A program made the translations under genes and the position numbers. Positions 1 through 11,762 of a stretch of DNA of 64,000 nt are shown piece after piece (positions within the stretch are counted from its first letter, which is position 1; every line of letters begins with the position of its first letter). This stretch comes from Paramarasmius palmivorus (lineage: Eukaryota > Basidiomycota > Agaricomycetes > Agaricales > Marasmiaceae): assembly GCA_037176845.1 (NCBI GenBank), contig JAYKXP010000116.1, positions 1-64,000 of the forward strand. Direction: 5' to 3'. The notes under the pieces were generated by a model. That model had not been told where the DNA came from. It saw only the letters and a program-made list of their open reading frames with translations, and made no database searches.

Positions 1-1656
1 TGTCCCCTTGATGGGTTTACAATCCTGCGAGAAGCTGACCTATTTTTCCAGATTTATTACAGCTATAATTCGCTGTTTTTTGGACATTGGTAATATCTAT
101 ATCCACGAAGGGATTGATTTGGGATTAGGGGGCTAATTCTTGTTCATACCCCACTCTAGGGTATACAGATGTGATTTTATACTTGCCCAAGCACTCCTGT
201 CTGTGCAACACTCCTTTGTTCAATCCAATGTATTGTACAGTTTTGGTAACACAGGCAGTAATACATGAATTGCACCTCAGGAAGCATCAGTCACATGGAG
301 AGTTGAGATCGAGTTTATGGCACACAAAATACACTTTCTACTATAGGAAGTACTTTTTTGAATAACATCTGTATGTTGCTACATAAAAATCACATTTTTA
401 GGGGTTTTTATGCACTAGAGCATGGGTGACTGCCTACGTAAAGTCACCAAAAAGTGAATTAGAGATCTGCTCACTTTGCATAGAACCATTGACTTCATAT
501 TGACCTCCATGTTAGTCCCATACAGGAATCCTTATGCCAGATGCATCAATTCTTGCACAATATACAGAAAACAGTATAATAGTGATGTAGTATTACAGGG
601 AGTGATCTGGGGGCTTGGGGAACCTCAAAATTGAATTCAGGGTGCAAAACCACTTAAGAAATGTCCTAGGGTTTAAAGGAATTCAGTTACTGTAGCTTGA
701 GATATGTCCAAGTTATCTTTATAGGCTTATGTGTAAAGTACTTGCAATCAATCTTTAACTTGAATTGTCTGACCTTTTCATTTAGGTCTTCCAGACCATT
801 AGACCACCCTAGAACTAGCAATACCAACTCTATAACATTAGAATATGAAGTATATAATACAATTTGGTGTCTAACTGATCTCAGAATGCTTAATGAAAAG
901 GTCAGACAATCCAAGTTAAAGATTGATTGCAAGTACTTTATACATAAGCCTATAAACATAACTTGAACATATCTCAAGCTATAGTAATTGGATTCCTTTC
1001 AAACCTGGATTGTTTCTTAACTGTTTTTTCATGCTGAATTTGATTTTGAGGTTCTCCAAGTCCCCAGACCCCTCCCTGTAATACTACATCAATATTACAT
1101 GTTTTCTGTAATTGTGCAAGAATTGTATGCATCTGGCATAAGGATTCCTGTCATGGGACTCATGGACGGCAATTGATATTACCAGTTCTATGCATAGTGA
1201 GCTAGTCTCTAATTCATCTTTTGGTGATTTTAGGAGCAGTCCCCATGCTCCAGTGCATAAAAACCCCTAAAAAATGTGATTTTTTATGTAGCAACATACA
1301 GATGTATTCATAAAATGTACTTCCATAGTAGGAAAGTGTATTTTGTAGTGCCTAACTCGATTCTCAACTCTCCTTGGTGCTGGGATGCTTCCCTGAGGTG
1401 TCTATTCATGTATTACTGCCTGTGTTACATAACTGTACAATACATTGGATTGAACAAGGTGTTGCACATACAGGAGTGCTTGGGCAAGTATATATTCATC
1501 ATCTGTATACCTAGAGTGGGTTATGAACAAGAATTAGCCTATCCCAATCATTCCCTGTGGTATAGTATTACCAATGTCCAAAACAAGCGAATTTTAGCTG
1601 TAATAAATCTGGAAAATAGGCAGTCTCTCCAGGATTGTAAACCCATCAAGAGGACA
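1..1656. repeat. Long imperfect inverted repeat (fold-back element)
   Basis: The left arm (1 to about 785) and the right arm (about 890 to 1656) are reverse complements with scattered mismatches, separated by about 100 bp. The outermost bases (TGTCCCCTTGATGGG at 1, and its diverged complement ending at 1656) still pair. Two small mirrored ORFs at the centre (697-966 plus, 687-977 minus) start with the same residues, MRYVQV, which follows from the palindrome and not from coding. No transposase is visible. The left edge coincides with the window start, so the true end and any target duplication cannot be seen. It could be a fold-back transposon or a source of hairpin RNA. Confidence 0.85.
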
Positions 1657-2105
1657 TCTATATCATCCCTGTTCCACAACATCTAAGCCCTAGCTGCATT
1701 ACATCCCATCCTGTAATCTTATTCCCCCAATTTCGGGATTTTCAGTATTTTTGATATTTTAACACCATTATCCCACCAACCTATGTACTATTTGGTGTCT
1801 CCAGCCTTGTATTTAATGTATCTAGGTCCTCCAACTTACTCCATGTCAATACTCTGCCCTGTAGCCCAAGATCCAATATGCATTTTCCTGAATTACCATA
1901 TTTGGACCGCTTTTTTTGCATTCTCCTGCCCCCCAATTGCAGTAGCATGCTTTTAGAACATATTAGAACATATTCCCTCAAAAATGTGATTTTATAGCCC
2001 CCCAGCATGCCCCATAGCCCCCCAATGCATTGATTCCAGGTAGAAAATAGTGAGGTAAGAGCACCTTCTATTTTGGGACCAAAAAAGCGGAGTGGAGAAG
2101 ATCTC

Positions 2106-2260
2106 AAATGATGTCAGAAGGGGTGGGAATAATTTTCCATTAAAAAAAGCGCTCAAAAAGCGCTCAAAAACTCTAAAATAACTTTAAAATAATGTTTAAA
2201 TGATGTCAGAAGGGGTGGGAATTATTTTCCTGTTAAAAAAGCGCCCAAAAAAGCGCCATA
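2106..2260. repeat. Direct repeat, two copies 92 bp apart
   Basis: The segments 2106-2171 and 2198-2260 both begin AAATGATGTCAGAAGGGG and run on into AGCGCTC/AGCGCCC-type tracts rich in A. They differ at a few positions. Within each copy a short AAAAAGCGC unit is itself repeated. Confidence 0.85.
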
Positions 2261-2358
2261 AAGTATGTAAAAAAGTAATTCATGAATTCCTCTGGGTCCT
2301 TGCCTGTTTTGGATTATAGAAAGTATAATAATATATGTATTATTTTATATATCTATCT

Positions 2359-2700
2359 CAGGCAAACACCTGTCACTTATATAGCTTTGAGGTAATTACC
2401 TGTAGTCTAAAAGAGCCTGAGGCAACTACCTGAGATCTGTGGTAGATACATTGATGTTAGGGCAGATACCTGAAAGATATAGGTTACTACCTGTTACCCA
2501 TATCACTTTCAGGTAATTACCTATAGTATAGACTAACTCAAGGTATATACCTATGAGCTATGGTAGACACCATTTATATTAAAGCAAGTGCCTAGAGGAT
2601 ACAGGTTGCTACCTATCTTATTTTTAAATGATAGATAGAGATTCTTAAGTTATATGGAATCAGATATCTGCTTTCAATTTACAGATCGCTACCTATAATA
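2359..2700. repeat. Array of AGG-N6-CCT palindromes, about 20-30 bp period
   Basis: At least nine variants of an interrupted palindrome, AGG(T/C)-N4-ACCT, occur at roughly 20-30 bp spacing: near 2360, 2390, 2420, 2460, 2481, 2511, 2541, 2583 and 2603, with a further one near 2682. More copies lie near 3130 and 3190-3215. Each is a potential dyad with variable flanks. It resembles a degenerate iterated protein-binding array more than a simple microsatellite. No function can be assigned from sequence. Confidence 0.7.
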
Positions 2701-3300
2701 CTCACCAAATTGATAAGATTACAATTTTATAGTGTTAGCATCTATATTTTAAGCTACTAATAGTAAATACTGTGCTGCTTTTTGTGGTTAGAGTTTTATA
2801 TTATTTTACTCTGATTATGATGTCTAATATCAATACTCAATAGCATTTTATATGTCACATTTACATTTGTATAGCCTATATTGGAGAGCATGCTATTTAA
2901 TGAGAAATAGGCACAATTATATAGGATTTACACTATCCAAGTCTTATAAACACTTAAAACAAGATAAAGGCATCAATAATAGAATAATTGAAAGCAATAT
3001 CAGAGCATAAATGCCTATTTTATAGCCTATTTTTCAGAATCAGGACCCCTGACACCCCCTGTCACGTCACACAAATATGGTATTTACCAATAAAGCCCAG
3101 GCAATAGCTTGAAATCTTTTATACTATATAGGTAGCTGCCTAAACCTCAATTTAGCTGAATTCCAGGAAAATACCCTATTGCAGGCTTAAGGTAGAGGTA
3201 GTTGCCTATTGAGGTAACCACAACTAAAAAACCCACCTAAGAGGCCCAACTGCTCACCTCAAGGGATGGACCTATTAGGTCCTGTATGGGGGGTGACTGA

Positions 3301-4184
3301 AGTGCATGTGTCAGAATGGTCGAGAGAACGCAGTAGTTTTCTGAGGGGAATAGCTGAGAATAGTTGTTAGAAGCAGAGATATAACCTGTAAAAGATGTCC
3401 TTGGTCAGAGAAGGCAAGGAGAAGAAGGGAAAAGAATGGAATGACCACGCACCTAGCACCCTATACCTCATCCAATCTCCCTCCTTCTTCAACATTCCTT
3501 CCATTTCTGTAAATTTAATACTAGAGTAGAGAGTTAGAAACAGTAGAATTGAAAGAGTGGGAAGAGTGGAAAACGTAGGAGCGCAATGGTGGTTCTGAGA
3601 CGAGAGGCAAGCCGCAGCGGAAGGGTCCATGGACTCGCACGTGCAATGTGCAGGACCATGGAAACCTTGGCCCAAATACAAGTTGCACGTGACGTCACAT
3701 TACTTTCTCTCTTTCATCACTACCACCACCATCGAATACTGCTCTGCCATCATGTGTAACGATGAGCCCAGCATTTGAGCTCATCGTCTAGTATAGTGAG
3801 CTCTTCATTTTCCTTTCAAGTCTTAGAATGATATTGATATTCCTCGATACCCTTTCCGGACACCCTTTCCAGACACCAGAGACTACACTTGTTGAGCAAC
3901 ATGTAACAATCCCAACCCTCTGCCCTGACGTGACGGATGGCTCAGTGTGGTGCTCGTTGTCGAAAACAGTGATTCTTTACCCCAATCTAGTCAGATTACA
4001 GCTAACATAGCTTTTAGCAGAACCATTAAGGTCAGGAAGGTACCGCTAACTAACCCATGATCATGATACAAGCTCGACAACCCTCTGCCCTGGTCGTTCT
4101 TCAGTAATCTGTGCGTCGGCCAATTAGTCCAATAAACCCTGCCCTCAGATCCTGTGCCTGCCTACTACCTCCTCTCCTTCCAAA
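3301..4184. other. Gene-poor segment with promoter-like motifs
   Basis: No convincing gene. A perfect CRE-type palindrome TGACGTCA lies at 3690-3697 and an E-box CACGTG at 3638-3643, followed by a pyrimidine-rich stretch. These could belong to a promoter for a plus-strand transcript further right, but an eight-base match in isolation is weak. ORFs at 3367-3681 (minus) and 3828-4010 (plus) show no motif. Confidence 0.35.
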
Positions 4185-4655
4185 CAGACATCTGGCGATA
4201 TCAACCCATACAACCCAAGTGGCTCCTACCTTGCCGAGATGTTGAAGTTTGCCTTTGCACTCGGTATATCATCATGCACTACAAGGATTGAGTATGTACG
4301 TGTCCTCCTTTTCTCTGTTCTGTGCTGATTGCTCGTGCTTGCGGTGGTTCAGCTGGTCGCGCTACCGCGACAGGTGTGCTTTCATATGAATTGACGAGTT
4401 CAGCTATGGTACGTGATGAGCTTTCTTCACTTTGACTAGATGCTGAGTACATCCTCACTTCAGAACATTATCCTCATTCACATGCTGTAGTTCTCTGGAC
4501 CAAGGCACTGCTCTCGCATCAGTATTTCAGGCCAAGTCCTCATGGCGTTATCTAGTTGGTATGTGACACTATCTTTTTCTTTCAACGCATATACACTGTT
4601 GTCTCACATCTTCTTAGGTCCTCTTTCCCAACATCTACTTTTGACGTCTAGAACT
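4185..4655 (+). pseudogene. Fragment of an unrecognised spliced gene
   Basis: A reading that begins TSGDINPYNPSGSYLAEMLK around 4190 runs to a GTACGTGT donor near 4294. Further candidate introns follow: near 4294-4351 (GT...TTCAG), 4371-4401, 4407-4465, and 4560-4618 (GTATGTGA...TTCTTAG). The short exons between them soon meet stops. I do not recognise the protein. Consistent donor and acceptor spacing supports a former gene, while stops and the lack of a continuing frame suggest a remnant. Confidence 0.35.
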
Positions 4656-4811
4656 GTGGAAGGTCTACTTATCTACGACTTTCCATAGCAGTTATGATGA
4701 GGATGGGTCGAACTTAGTGTTTGTATGGTAGATATTCATGTATGCTTTAGTTAGCGTGAATATATGGCTGTTCTGAACCTTCAATATATGGCGTAATGAG
4801 AGGTGTGAGGC

Positions 4812-6985
4812 ATGCAAAGCACCATTTTTCTTGGGATTCTGACCTTGATTTTAATTAAATTGCAATGGCAAAAATCACTTACGATGTTTAGAATACTCAT
4901 GGCGGCTTGCAACGCAAGTTACCTTTTGGTAACGGCATTGAAATTGGGCTGCAATCGGCTGCAATTGGGTTGCAATAATCCGCGCTGGTTGCAAGTGCCC
5001 TGCAATAAGCGCCCGTATTGCAATTCCATTGTGAGGCTTATAAAATGCTTGAGAACGAGCGAAAATATATATGCCAAGTTGTGCGAGCGGGGTTCGACGT
5101 TGTCAAAGGATCCGTACAATCGACACAAGAAACCAACTAGCACACTAGTGGAACGTCTACAAATCACTAGGACACAAGGGAAGTGTACGAGCTATGAATG
5201 AAACAATGTAATATGATAATATAGCCTCGTTATGATCAAGACAACGCGAGCCAACCTATAAACCTATCTATAACTATTCCTATACGTTCCTATGACGCAA
5301 AATAACCTATCGAACCCAACAAGGGTAAAGACCTATTGTTCCTATGAAAGGCACTGGTTACACTAGTGGAACTAGCACGACAACCAGGCCACCTATAAGC
5401 TAGTGGGGCTCCACACTAAGCTTTAACAATCACTGGTGGGGCTCCACACCAAGTGAAAAGGGATCTAGTGGGGCTCCACACTAGTCCTAAAACAATCAAT
5501 CCTATCCAAAGAGTCTAGATGAACTAGCTCTGTCCTATGGGTATCTCAAAGTTCTAATTTCACGACTCTAGTTCAATATAGAGAAGGGCTTTTCAAGGTT
5601 TTTATTTTCTAAGTTATTTTCTATGCACACGTTGCCTCTATGGTCAACGATAGAAGACAAGAACTCTGCTATTGGTGCACTAGGGCTACGTATATAGCGG
5701 GGTAATTGCTTGGGAGCTTCCTAGGGGAAACCCTGCTGCTTATATACCTGCGAGCGTACATATTTTACATATAAGTGAAAGTGGACACGATAAAGTAATA
5801 GTAACTATGCAAGAAATGAGAACGAGGAGAGGATTCTGTCCATATGAAGTAAGTATCTACCAGAAAAGGAAGGTTTGGATATATATTGGTCGGAATTCGA
5901 CATTATTTTGCAGGACTGCGAGTCATATTACTTTTTGGTTGCTAAGAAGTGGCACGCGGAGGCGCTGTTCCGCATGGTACGTTTCAGATATTGGTGCTAG
6001 GACATAGTTATTCCGCTCGGAACTTGCTAGGAGTCCGATCTCGACCGAAACGCTTCGGATTCGTATCCGAGGAAGGTAGGCTCTGCACCCTTGTAGTTCT
6101 ATATTATATTTTCTATGTCCTAGGACAGCCCTGGAACAGAATCCTATCTGTTCCCTGGTTATAGGACTATATGTCCCTCACTAGTGTCTGTACTAGCAGT
6201 AGGAATCCCAACTCGAAGCTCGAGGGATATTCCGATCGATATGGAAAGCTGTTAAGCTCCCATATGGTCCTTGTATCGATGACCCCGTTACTCGGACATT
6301 TCTAATTCAGGTAACTCTGCTTTCAAAGGTGACTCGCACCTCCAGCTTTTACCGTATTTGGTATATAGCTCTGATTCGTCCCCTAGGGTCCTTCTACGCT
6401 GTGGTAGTTGGTCCTCGTTCACTATCCCATCTCATATGTCCCATAGCGCAAGTATAGTGTAGCCATATGACCTACTAGGAAGTCTACCAGGTACAGTAGC
6501 ATGTCCTCGTAAGGTTCCAGCCTGATAATAGTGTATAGATACGGTCTACAGGTTTCGATGTGTATCCTAGCGCAACCATATAGGGCTAACGACGACATCA
6601 ACGTCTATGCGCATGCAGCTAGTATTCACTACGCAGTGCATGCCTATCTTATTTTTCGTCATATGCGCACTACTAGGTTCCTAGTAGTGCTACCAAGTCC
6701 ATATAGTACTTAGTATGATGTACTAGTGCGATTCTGAACACAACAATTGGTGTCAAAATGACTGTTTTTCAGCGATTTCGTTCTGGTACCCTCACACCGT
6801 TGTGACAAAGGTGAGTCTTTGCAATCTGTTCACAATGGTATTATGCACTAATTTTAATCTAATTACAACCACTTTGTCACAAGGTAACTTGCATTGCAAT
6901 CCAACGCAAGATTTCCAGACCCTGCAATCGATTTTCCCCGTTGCAATCTAATTGCATCTACGGGGACATTTCGCTGGTGCAGGGC
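4812..6985. repeat. Non-coding repeat, possibly part of an LTR element
   Basis: The block is bounded on both sides by TTGCAA-rich low-complexity DNA (4850-5030 and 6800-6960). It contains stacked short repeats at 5360-5484 and TATA-like runs near 5750. A TTGGTGTCAAAATGA segment at 6747-6761, just after ...ACACAACA, resembles the start of a fungal retroelement primer-binding site, so 5.2-6.74 kb could be a long LTR. No gag or pol coding follows, and a partner LTR is not present in the window. The LTR reading is a hypothesis. Confidence 0.3.
5400..5484. repeat. Three tandem copies of a GGGGCTCCACAC-type motif
   Basis: The motif CTAGTGGGGCTCCACACTA recurs at 5400-5418, 5432-5451 (as a GGT/ACC variant) and 5465-5484. 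Each copy has self-complementary ends (CTAGTG / CACTAG). Simpler relatives (CACTAGTGGAAC) occur at 5141 and 5361. Such units could fold as small hairpins in RNA. Confidence 0.75.
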
Positions 6986-7029
6986 AGGGCAGTGTCAGGG
7001 GCAGGGAGTTTAGCTATCACATTTGTACT

Positions 7030-7760
7030 ATCTATCTCACTGGAGATCTTTACATTTTGTATCCTTTATGCTTGTAGTATCTTTGTATGATATAGCTTTG
7101 GTACAAGGAGCTATGTGACTTTTAGTTCCTGTACATGAAAGAGTGCACGTAGAGGCAAGATCAAAATGCTGTTTGTTGAGTTGTATGCCTCCACTCTGAC
7201 CACCATGATGTCTCTTCAACAAGATCAATGCCTCAACATCATTCTCTGCCCTCCAAAGATCTCTTAATGATCTTCTATACTCCCATTATTGACTGTGCTG
7301 TATCAATAAGTTGAGAACAAATGAAATCAAGCAGGCATGTAGTAACCTAGGCCTCCTCTTGTCATCCAGTGAATCTCATCCTTCTTTCTTAACAGTTTTC
7401 TTTGTCCAAATAACCTCCAGCCAACATGAATATCAAATGATATGTACTACCTTACATGCCACTCTCTCCCTCAAAAATGTTCTGGTGGAAGCAGCCTTAA
7501 AGCATCATCCTATCGTGCACTTGTGACCCACCACACCCTTTATTGCACCTACCTCCACCAGTTTGTCTTCAGTGTGGCCCCTACAAACATCTATTCCCCT
7601 CCAGCAGGCCACTCAAATCCAACTACCACGGTACAGCCAAGCTTCCCTCTTGAGTTACTGGCAAGGCTCGACTCCCAGATGCTACTATGTCTGTTCCACG
7701 CAAAACAGAAGGATACACACCCACAAAAAATCACTGTCTGATAGCCAAACACCCATTTAA
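7030..7760 (+). pseudogene. Beta-family copy 0, CpG-decayed
   Basis: Aligns along its length with the 5' part of the beta copy at 22.37-22.95 kb, including the caccatgatgtctcttcaac region, the intron-like gt...ag segments and the tcaaatg segment. Nearly all CpG of the sister copies appear here as TpG or CpA (for example AACGACG-type sites become AATG or AACA), and the frame is destroyed. No product can be predicted. Confidence 0.6.
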
Positions 7761-8143
7761 AAAGAAAATGTTTCTAGACAAATGAGACACCTATGGTTTT
7801 TGGATACACTTTTTCATTCAAAAAACCTGTTGCCAGCCAATTGGATTTGTTCCTCAAGGATAAAAATGCATCAGAAAACGTGGGCTGTCTTTTTCAGTAG
7901 GAAACATATTGTGTCAAGATAGTTTTTTGTCTATTAAAAAGCAATTCTTAGTGGGTGTGATATGGATGAGGAGGCAATTACATGGAAAAGGAAACACAGT
8001 CAGGGGATTGGAACATGTATGGAGAGCACACTGTGTACACAAGGCACTAGATCTCACCATCCTATGTATTGTGTGGTTACCAAAAGATTAGTGTTCTATA
8101 CTGTACTACAGTGTATCAAAAACATTGACCAAGCAATGTGACA
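7761..8143. other. Intergenic, no gene seen
   Basis: AT-rich, CpG-poor sequence between the decayed beta copy and the 3' end of alpha copy 1. The only ORF (7909-8091) has no motif. Confidence 0.5.
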
Positions 8144-9676
8144 TCAATTTGAACGAGGGTATAGAATCACTTCATCATCTTCAGTATCATCTTCTGGGAT
8201 ATATGAATCAACATGAGATGATACCCAATCTTCTTCATACTCTGGAGGTTTCCTGATGAGCTTAATGGATCCAAGGGTGAGTATGAGCTGGACATGTACC
8301 TTCATCTTCATCTTCTGATGTATATGAATCAGCATCAGATGACTCTATTAACATCACAAATAAGCTTAGGAAACTCCAGACAGTTGCCAGCCAGACAAGA
8401 GACATACCTTCACTTGAGTAAGTAGCCCATGAATGCATATCAGGCCTATCTTCATTGTCATCATCCAATTCTGGGAGAGGTATTCTTAGTGTAACAGTTG
8501 AGTACAAGATGGGCAGGTAACACACCTTGAATAGAACCAGAATCCTTGACCATTACCCACCTCCCATAATCCTTCTTACCAGCCTCAGAGTCAATCTCAC
8601 ACCCCCAAACATGTAAGATGTGTAAGAGCTGCTGGAGGACCTGATCCCATTCCTTTGGGCTTGATGCATAGTCAAGTCTTCTCTGGGACAAGTACAGTCC
8701 CTCTACCAGACCTTGCATGCCATCTGGGAGATTGTCCTCTGTACATTTTGTCAGAATACACTCTAGGTGGGAAGAACAGGTAGGCCACACCATTGACTAA
8801 CTGTGAGAGCCAACTATTCACAAAAATATCATCATTGCTGACCCAAAGTTGAAATTGACAGTGTCATACAAAATAGAAGCTATGGATTTGGTCAGAATAC
8901 ATGTTGAGAAGAAAGAATGGGTATGTAGCACTGACAGTACTTCTTGATAGCATTGTCAAAGGTAAATGAGAGACAGTAGAGAAGGTGGTCCAAATCCTTC
9001 ACTTGCATGCTTGTTACTGGTGTATGTTCTGTATCTGAGGGTAGTGTCAAAATGTGTGGTTGCGAGGGAAAATGGGAAGGCACCCTACGGTGAAATATTA
9101 ACATGGGGATCTTTGAGAGGTTGATTGCAAAAAGTTGAGGTGAACCAGGTTCTCTTCATAAAGAGCATCAATGGAGAGTTGAGGACATGAATGAGATCGT
9201 ACCTTGTTTCTGAGAACATTTCAAAATCCCTCTTCCATGCCTTCTCGGCGTCGGCTCCATCGTACTTGATGACAGTGAACTGGGTGCCTCCGTGGGGAAA
9301 TAGTTGGACAGTTTGGGTTGTTGCACGGGCCTTCAAACGTCCTAGAAACTTGCCTCCACGTACTTGCCACTCATAGCGGGAGAGATCTTCATGGTGTATG
9401 TTCTGTAAAGCAATGACATCGCCGAGGAGCACCTGGCGAAACTATTACGAAGGAGTGAGTCAACCGTGTTTCTGTTCAAGTAGCTATTCCGCTGACCTCG
9501 TCGTACATGGTTCGCTTGACTAGAGCTTGACCGGCATGAGAGCAGCCAACGGTCATTGATTCGATCTGAACATGATGTCCAACAACTTGACCACGGTAGG
9601 TGTTGTTCGTCTGATCTCGGCCAATGTCGTTAAAGGTTCCACCTTGGATCTTCTGTGAGTTGATACCGTAGGGCAT
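8144..9676 (-). pseudogene. Alpha copy 1: multi-exon gene with GGTFND N-terminus
   Basis: Exon 1 runs 9676-9497 from ATG (MPYGINSQKIQGGTFNDIG...) and ends ...MYDE at a GT donor. Exon 2 runs 9441-9203 (FRQVLLGD...KRDFEMFSET). After a 49-bp intron, exon 3 starts at 9153 with EPGSPQLFAINLSKIPMLIF and stays open to about 8930. Introns 1 and 2 keep phase. The GG-x-F-N-D-x-G-R-D-Q signature and the LF-x-IN-x-S-IP-x-LIFH segment recur in large Agaricomycete families, some with kinase-like or NACHT-type partners; this link is from memory of the families. The 3' part (8793-8144) is shared by all copies and encodes an LPELDDDNED acidic stretch, but carries a shared stop and frame jumps, so the gene is probably dead. 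Function unknown. Confidence 0.65.
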
Positions 9677-9699
9677 GTCGAAGAACACTGGGGAGAAGA

Positions 9700-10400
9700 A
9701 GAACTAGGGAGGAAGGAGATGGTAGTGGTTGAGGGCAAAGGGCAGGATGCGGTGTGTAGAACATGAGGCGGAGTGCTGTGGGTTTTTATATTCAGTGATA
9801 GTGGGCTTTGATAGGGGATCGTACTTACCTATCGTGGTTGGCAGCAGGAGGAATGAAATGAGGATGTAGTGTGGTACATCCTGTACACCGCAGGCTTGCC
9901 AGTCAGCCCTAGTGATGTCGAAGTGTTCGGGTGGATGGAGGTCGTGTCCTTCTGGCGTTAGATGAGTGCTAGCAGCGTGTTTTGGGCGTTGAGTGAGAAT
10001 AGACCTGGGTTGGACCTGGGATAGTAGCAACACAAAGTCCTGCAAAGAGTGGGGTATTAAGACGTTGAGCGAAGAAGAAAAAACGCACCAAAGCCGTTCC
10101 GCGGATGCAAAAAACAGCCGTGCGATAACCACGTTTTATTCGTTCCGGGCAACTCGGGCGGTCCAAGTCTTCTTCCTTTCACTGTCCACGTCGCTCAACG
10201 CTCCAACTCCAAACCACCGACTTGACGGAAAAGAAAGGGATGGTATGAACGAAACGAGCACCAAATACTTGAGGAAACCGCCTGTGTGCAACGCAATCCG
10301 TCCAGGCACACCCAAACTTCCATCAAGGCATTCCCGTCGCAAGCAGCACTTTGGGGCTTCCAGTTCCCAGCCTCTGTAGGTTCCTGCTTTACCATCTTTT
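9700..10400 (-). other. Conserved 5' flank of alpha copy 1
   Basis: This block recurs upstream of every alpha copy (34.4-35.1, 58.6-59.3 and, without the gene, 43.05-43.44 kb). A minus-strand ORF beginning MVKQEPTEAG (from 10395) is found in three of the copies but differs by frameshifts, so conservation may reflect a promoter or 5' UTR and not protein. The CG-rich stretch 10040-10250 is the most conserved part. Confidence 0.5.
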
Positions 10401-10499
10401 ACTCGTGCACTGTCTGATAATCTCCAAGATCCTATGCATAACGATATGGGTTAGTCGATGAACACCTTTCCTGGGTAGAGAGGAGATTGGCTAGTACCC

Positions 10500-11680
10500 C
10501 TTTTCACTCTCACCACCATGATGTTTCTTCAACGACGCTCTCCACCTTCCGAAGATCTCATAGTCCTTCTACCCCCTCTGATTATCGACCGCCAGTTGGC
10601 TCAATAGGTTGAAAAACTGAAATTGACCAGGTGTGTAGTACATACCTCTTCCCCTCGTCATCCGGCGAATCTCATTCTCTTTTCCCCAGTTTTTTCAGCA
10701 ATATGACCACCAGCCAACACAAATTCTAAACGACATGTCCTGCCTCGCATGATACCCCTTTGCGTCTAAAATGCTCCGGTGGAAGAAGAGCTCCAAGCAC
10801 CGTCCTATCCTGCTATCCTGGATTCCTACGCTCATCCCCTACTACACCCCCAACCATCGCACCTCCCTTCCCCGTTTCGTCTTCAATGCGACTATCACGA
10901 ATATTCATCTGCCTCTATCAAGCCACTCAAACGGTCAGGCTCGCGTTCTCAAACGAGTCATCTAGGCCTTGACACCCGTCCGCCCCATCCATTCTATTGG
11001 AAATGAAGGTTTTCCCCTTTACACGGACAACGAGAAGATACCCAGAGAAGATAACATCGTCAGTGGTCTGAGCGTGTACGGAAAGGCTGGGGAGAGGACG
11101 CAGCAAGGAAAGTCCGGGCATCCTCGTTCCCTGGTCGCTTTACGCGTCACTCTCACCCAAAACGAACATTGCATTGGAGGCGTCAGCTATAGAGTACAGG
11201 TGGAGGATAACAAAGATCTAGAAGGGTATGGTATGTACGACTCTAAGCAAATGGTAAGTATCCTCAAGGTCAAAGGGGCGGCACTCATCTTATGAATTAA
11301 CACCAGGTATCGTTTCGGCGGATATGACTACGACGGCAGGGCTTGGAAGGAGGGAAGGCAGGGGGAGAGGGGGTATTTCGGGTGGAGCAGGGGATATAGC
11401 CTTGGGCAGACGCGTCTCGTTCTTTTGCTCAACGCCCATTCAAACAAGTTCCCTGCTTGCCACTACTTCAATCCATCATCACGACATCGCTAGGCTGGCG
11501 TATTCTCTGCATACCCGCCTTCTGCGGTACTCGAACCGCGGTCGTTCTATTAGCCTGCGCTACCTCGTCTTCGAGGATCTGGCAACCTGGACACGCTTGC
11601 CACTCAACCTCGCTTCGTGGCGTATCTGTGTATTTCCTTCTATCCTAACATCGAGTTACCCATAGGTCGTCTTCGCGTCT
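10500..11680 (+). pseudogene. Beta copy 1, unrecognised multi-exon gene
   Basis: The most readable exon is 10969-11253, with segments NEHCIGGVSYRVQVED and EGYGMYDSKQM. It ends at a GTAAGT donor (11254), with an acceptor CAG at 11304-11306. The following exon reads YRFGGYDYDGRAWKEGRQ and later FNPSSR...AGVFSAYPP. The same blocks recur at 22.9-23.7, 35.4-36.4, 38.5-39.6, 55.5-56.4 and 59.6-60.6 kb. I cannot name the family. Competing frames and indels between copies indicate pseudogenes. Upstream 10530-10660 matches the 5' region of the other copies. Confidence 0.45.
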
Positions 11681-11762
11681 CATCTTTGGCCGGCATAGGG
11701 CGGTACACGTCGGTATCTTCAGGCTCACATCAGCGAGAAAGCATCTACCTGTCACGGATTTC

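Larger units (their letters stand above)
1657..3300. other. AT-rich intergenic repeat region, no convincing gene
   Basis: Strongly AT-rich sequence without a credible coding frame. The longest ORF (1781-2107, minus) has no recognisable motif and lies in low-complexity DNA. The region holds a direct repeat near 2.1-2.26 kb and an array of short AGG/CCT palindromes from 2.36 kb, listed separately. Confidence 0.6.

Noticed and set aside
697..977. Two genes on opposite strands with the same product
   Set aside because: They are mirror readings of one palindrome with no coding signal.
1781..2107. 108-codon minus-strand gene
   Set aside because: Lies in AT-rich repeat DNA and has no motif, introns or homologue in the window.
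5400..5484. CRISPR-like array
   Set aside because: Only three units, irregular spacing of about 13-16 bp, palindromic ends, and a eukaryotic context.
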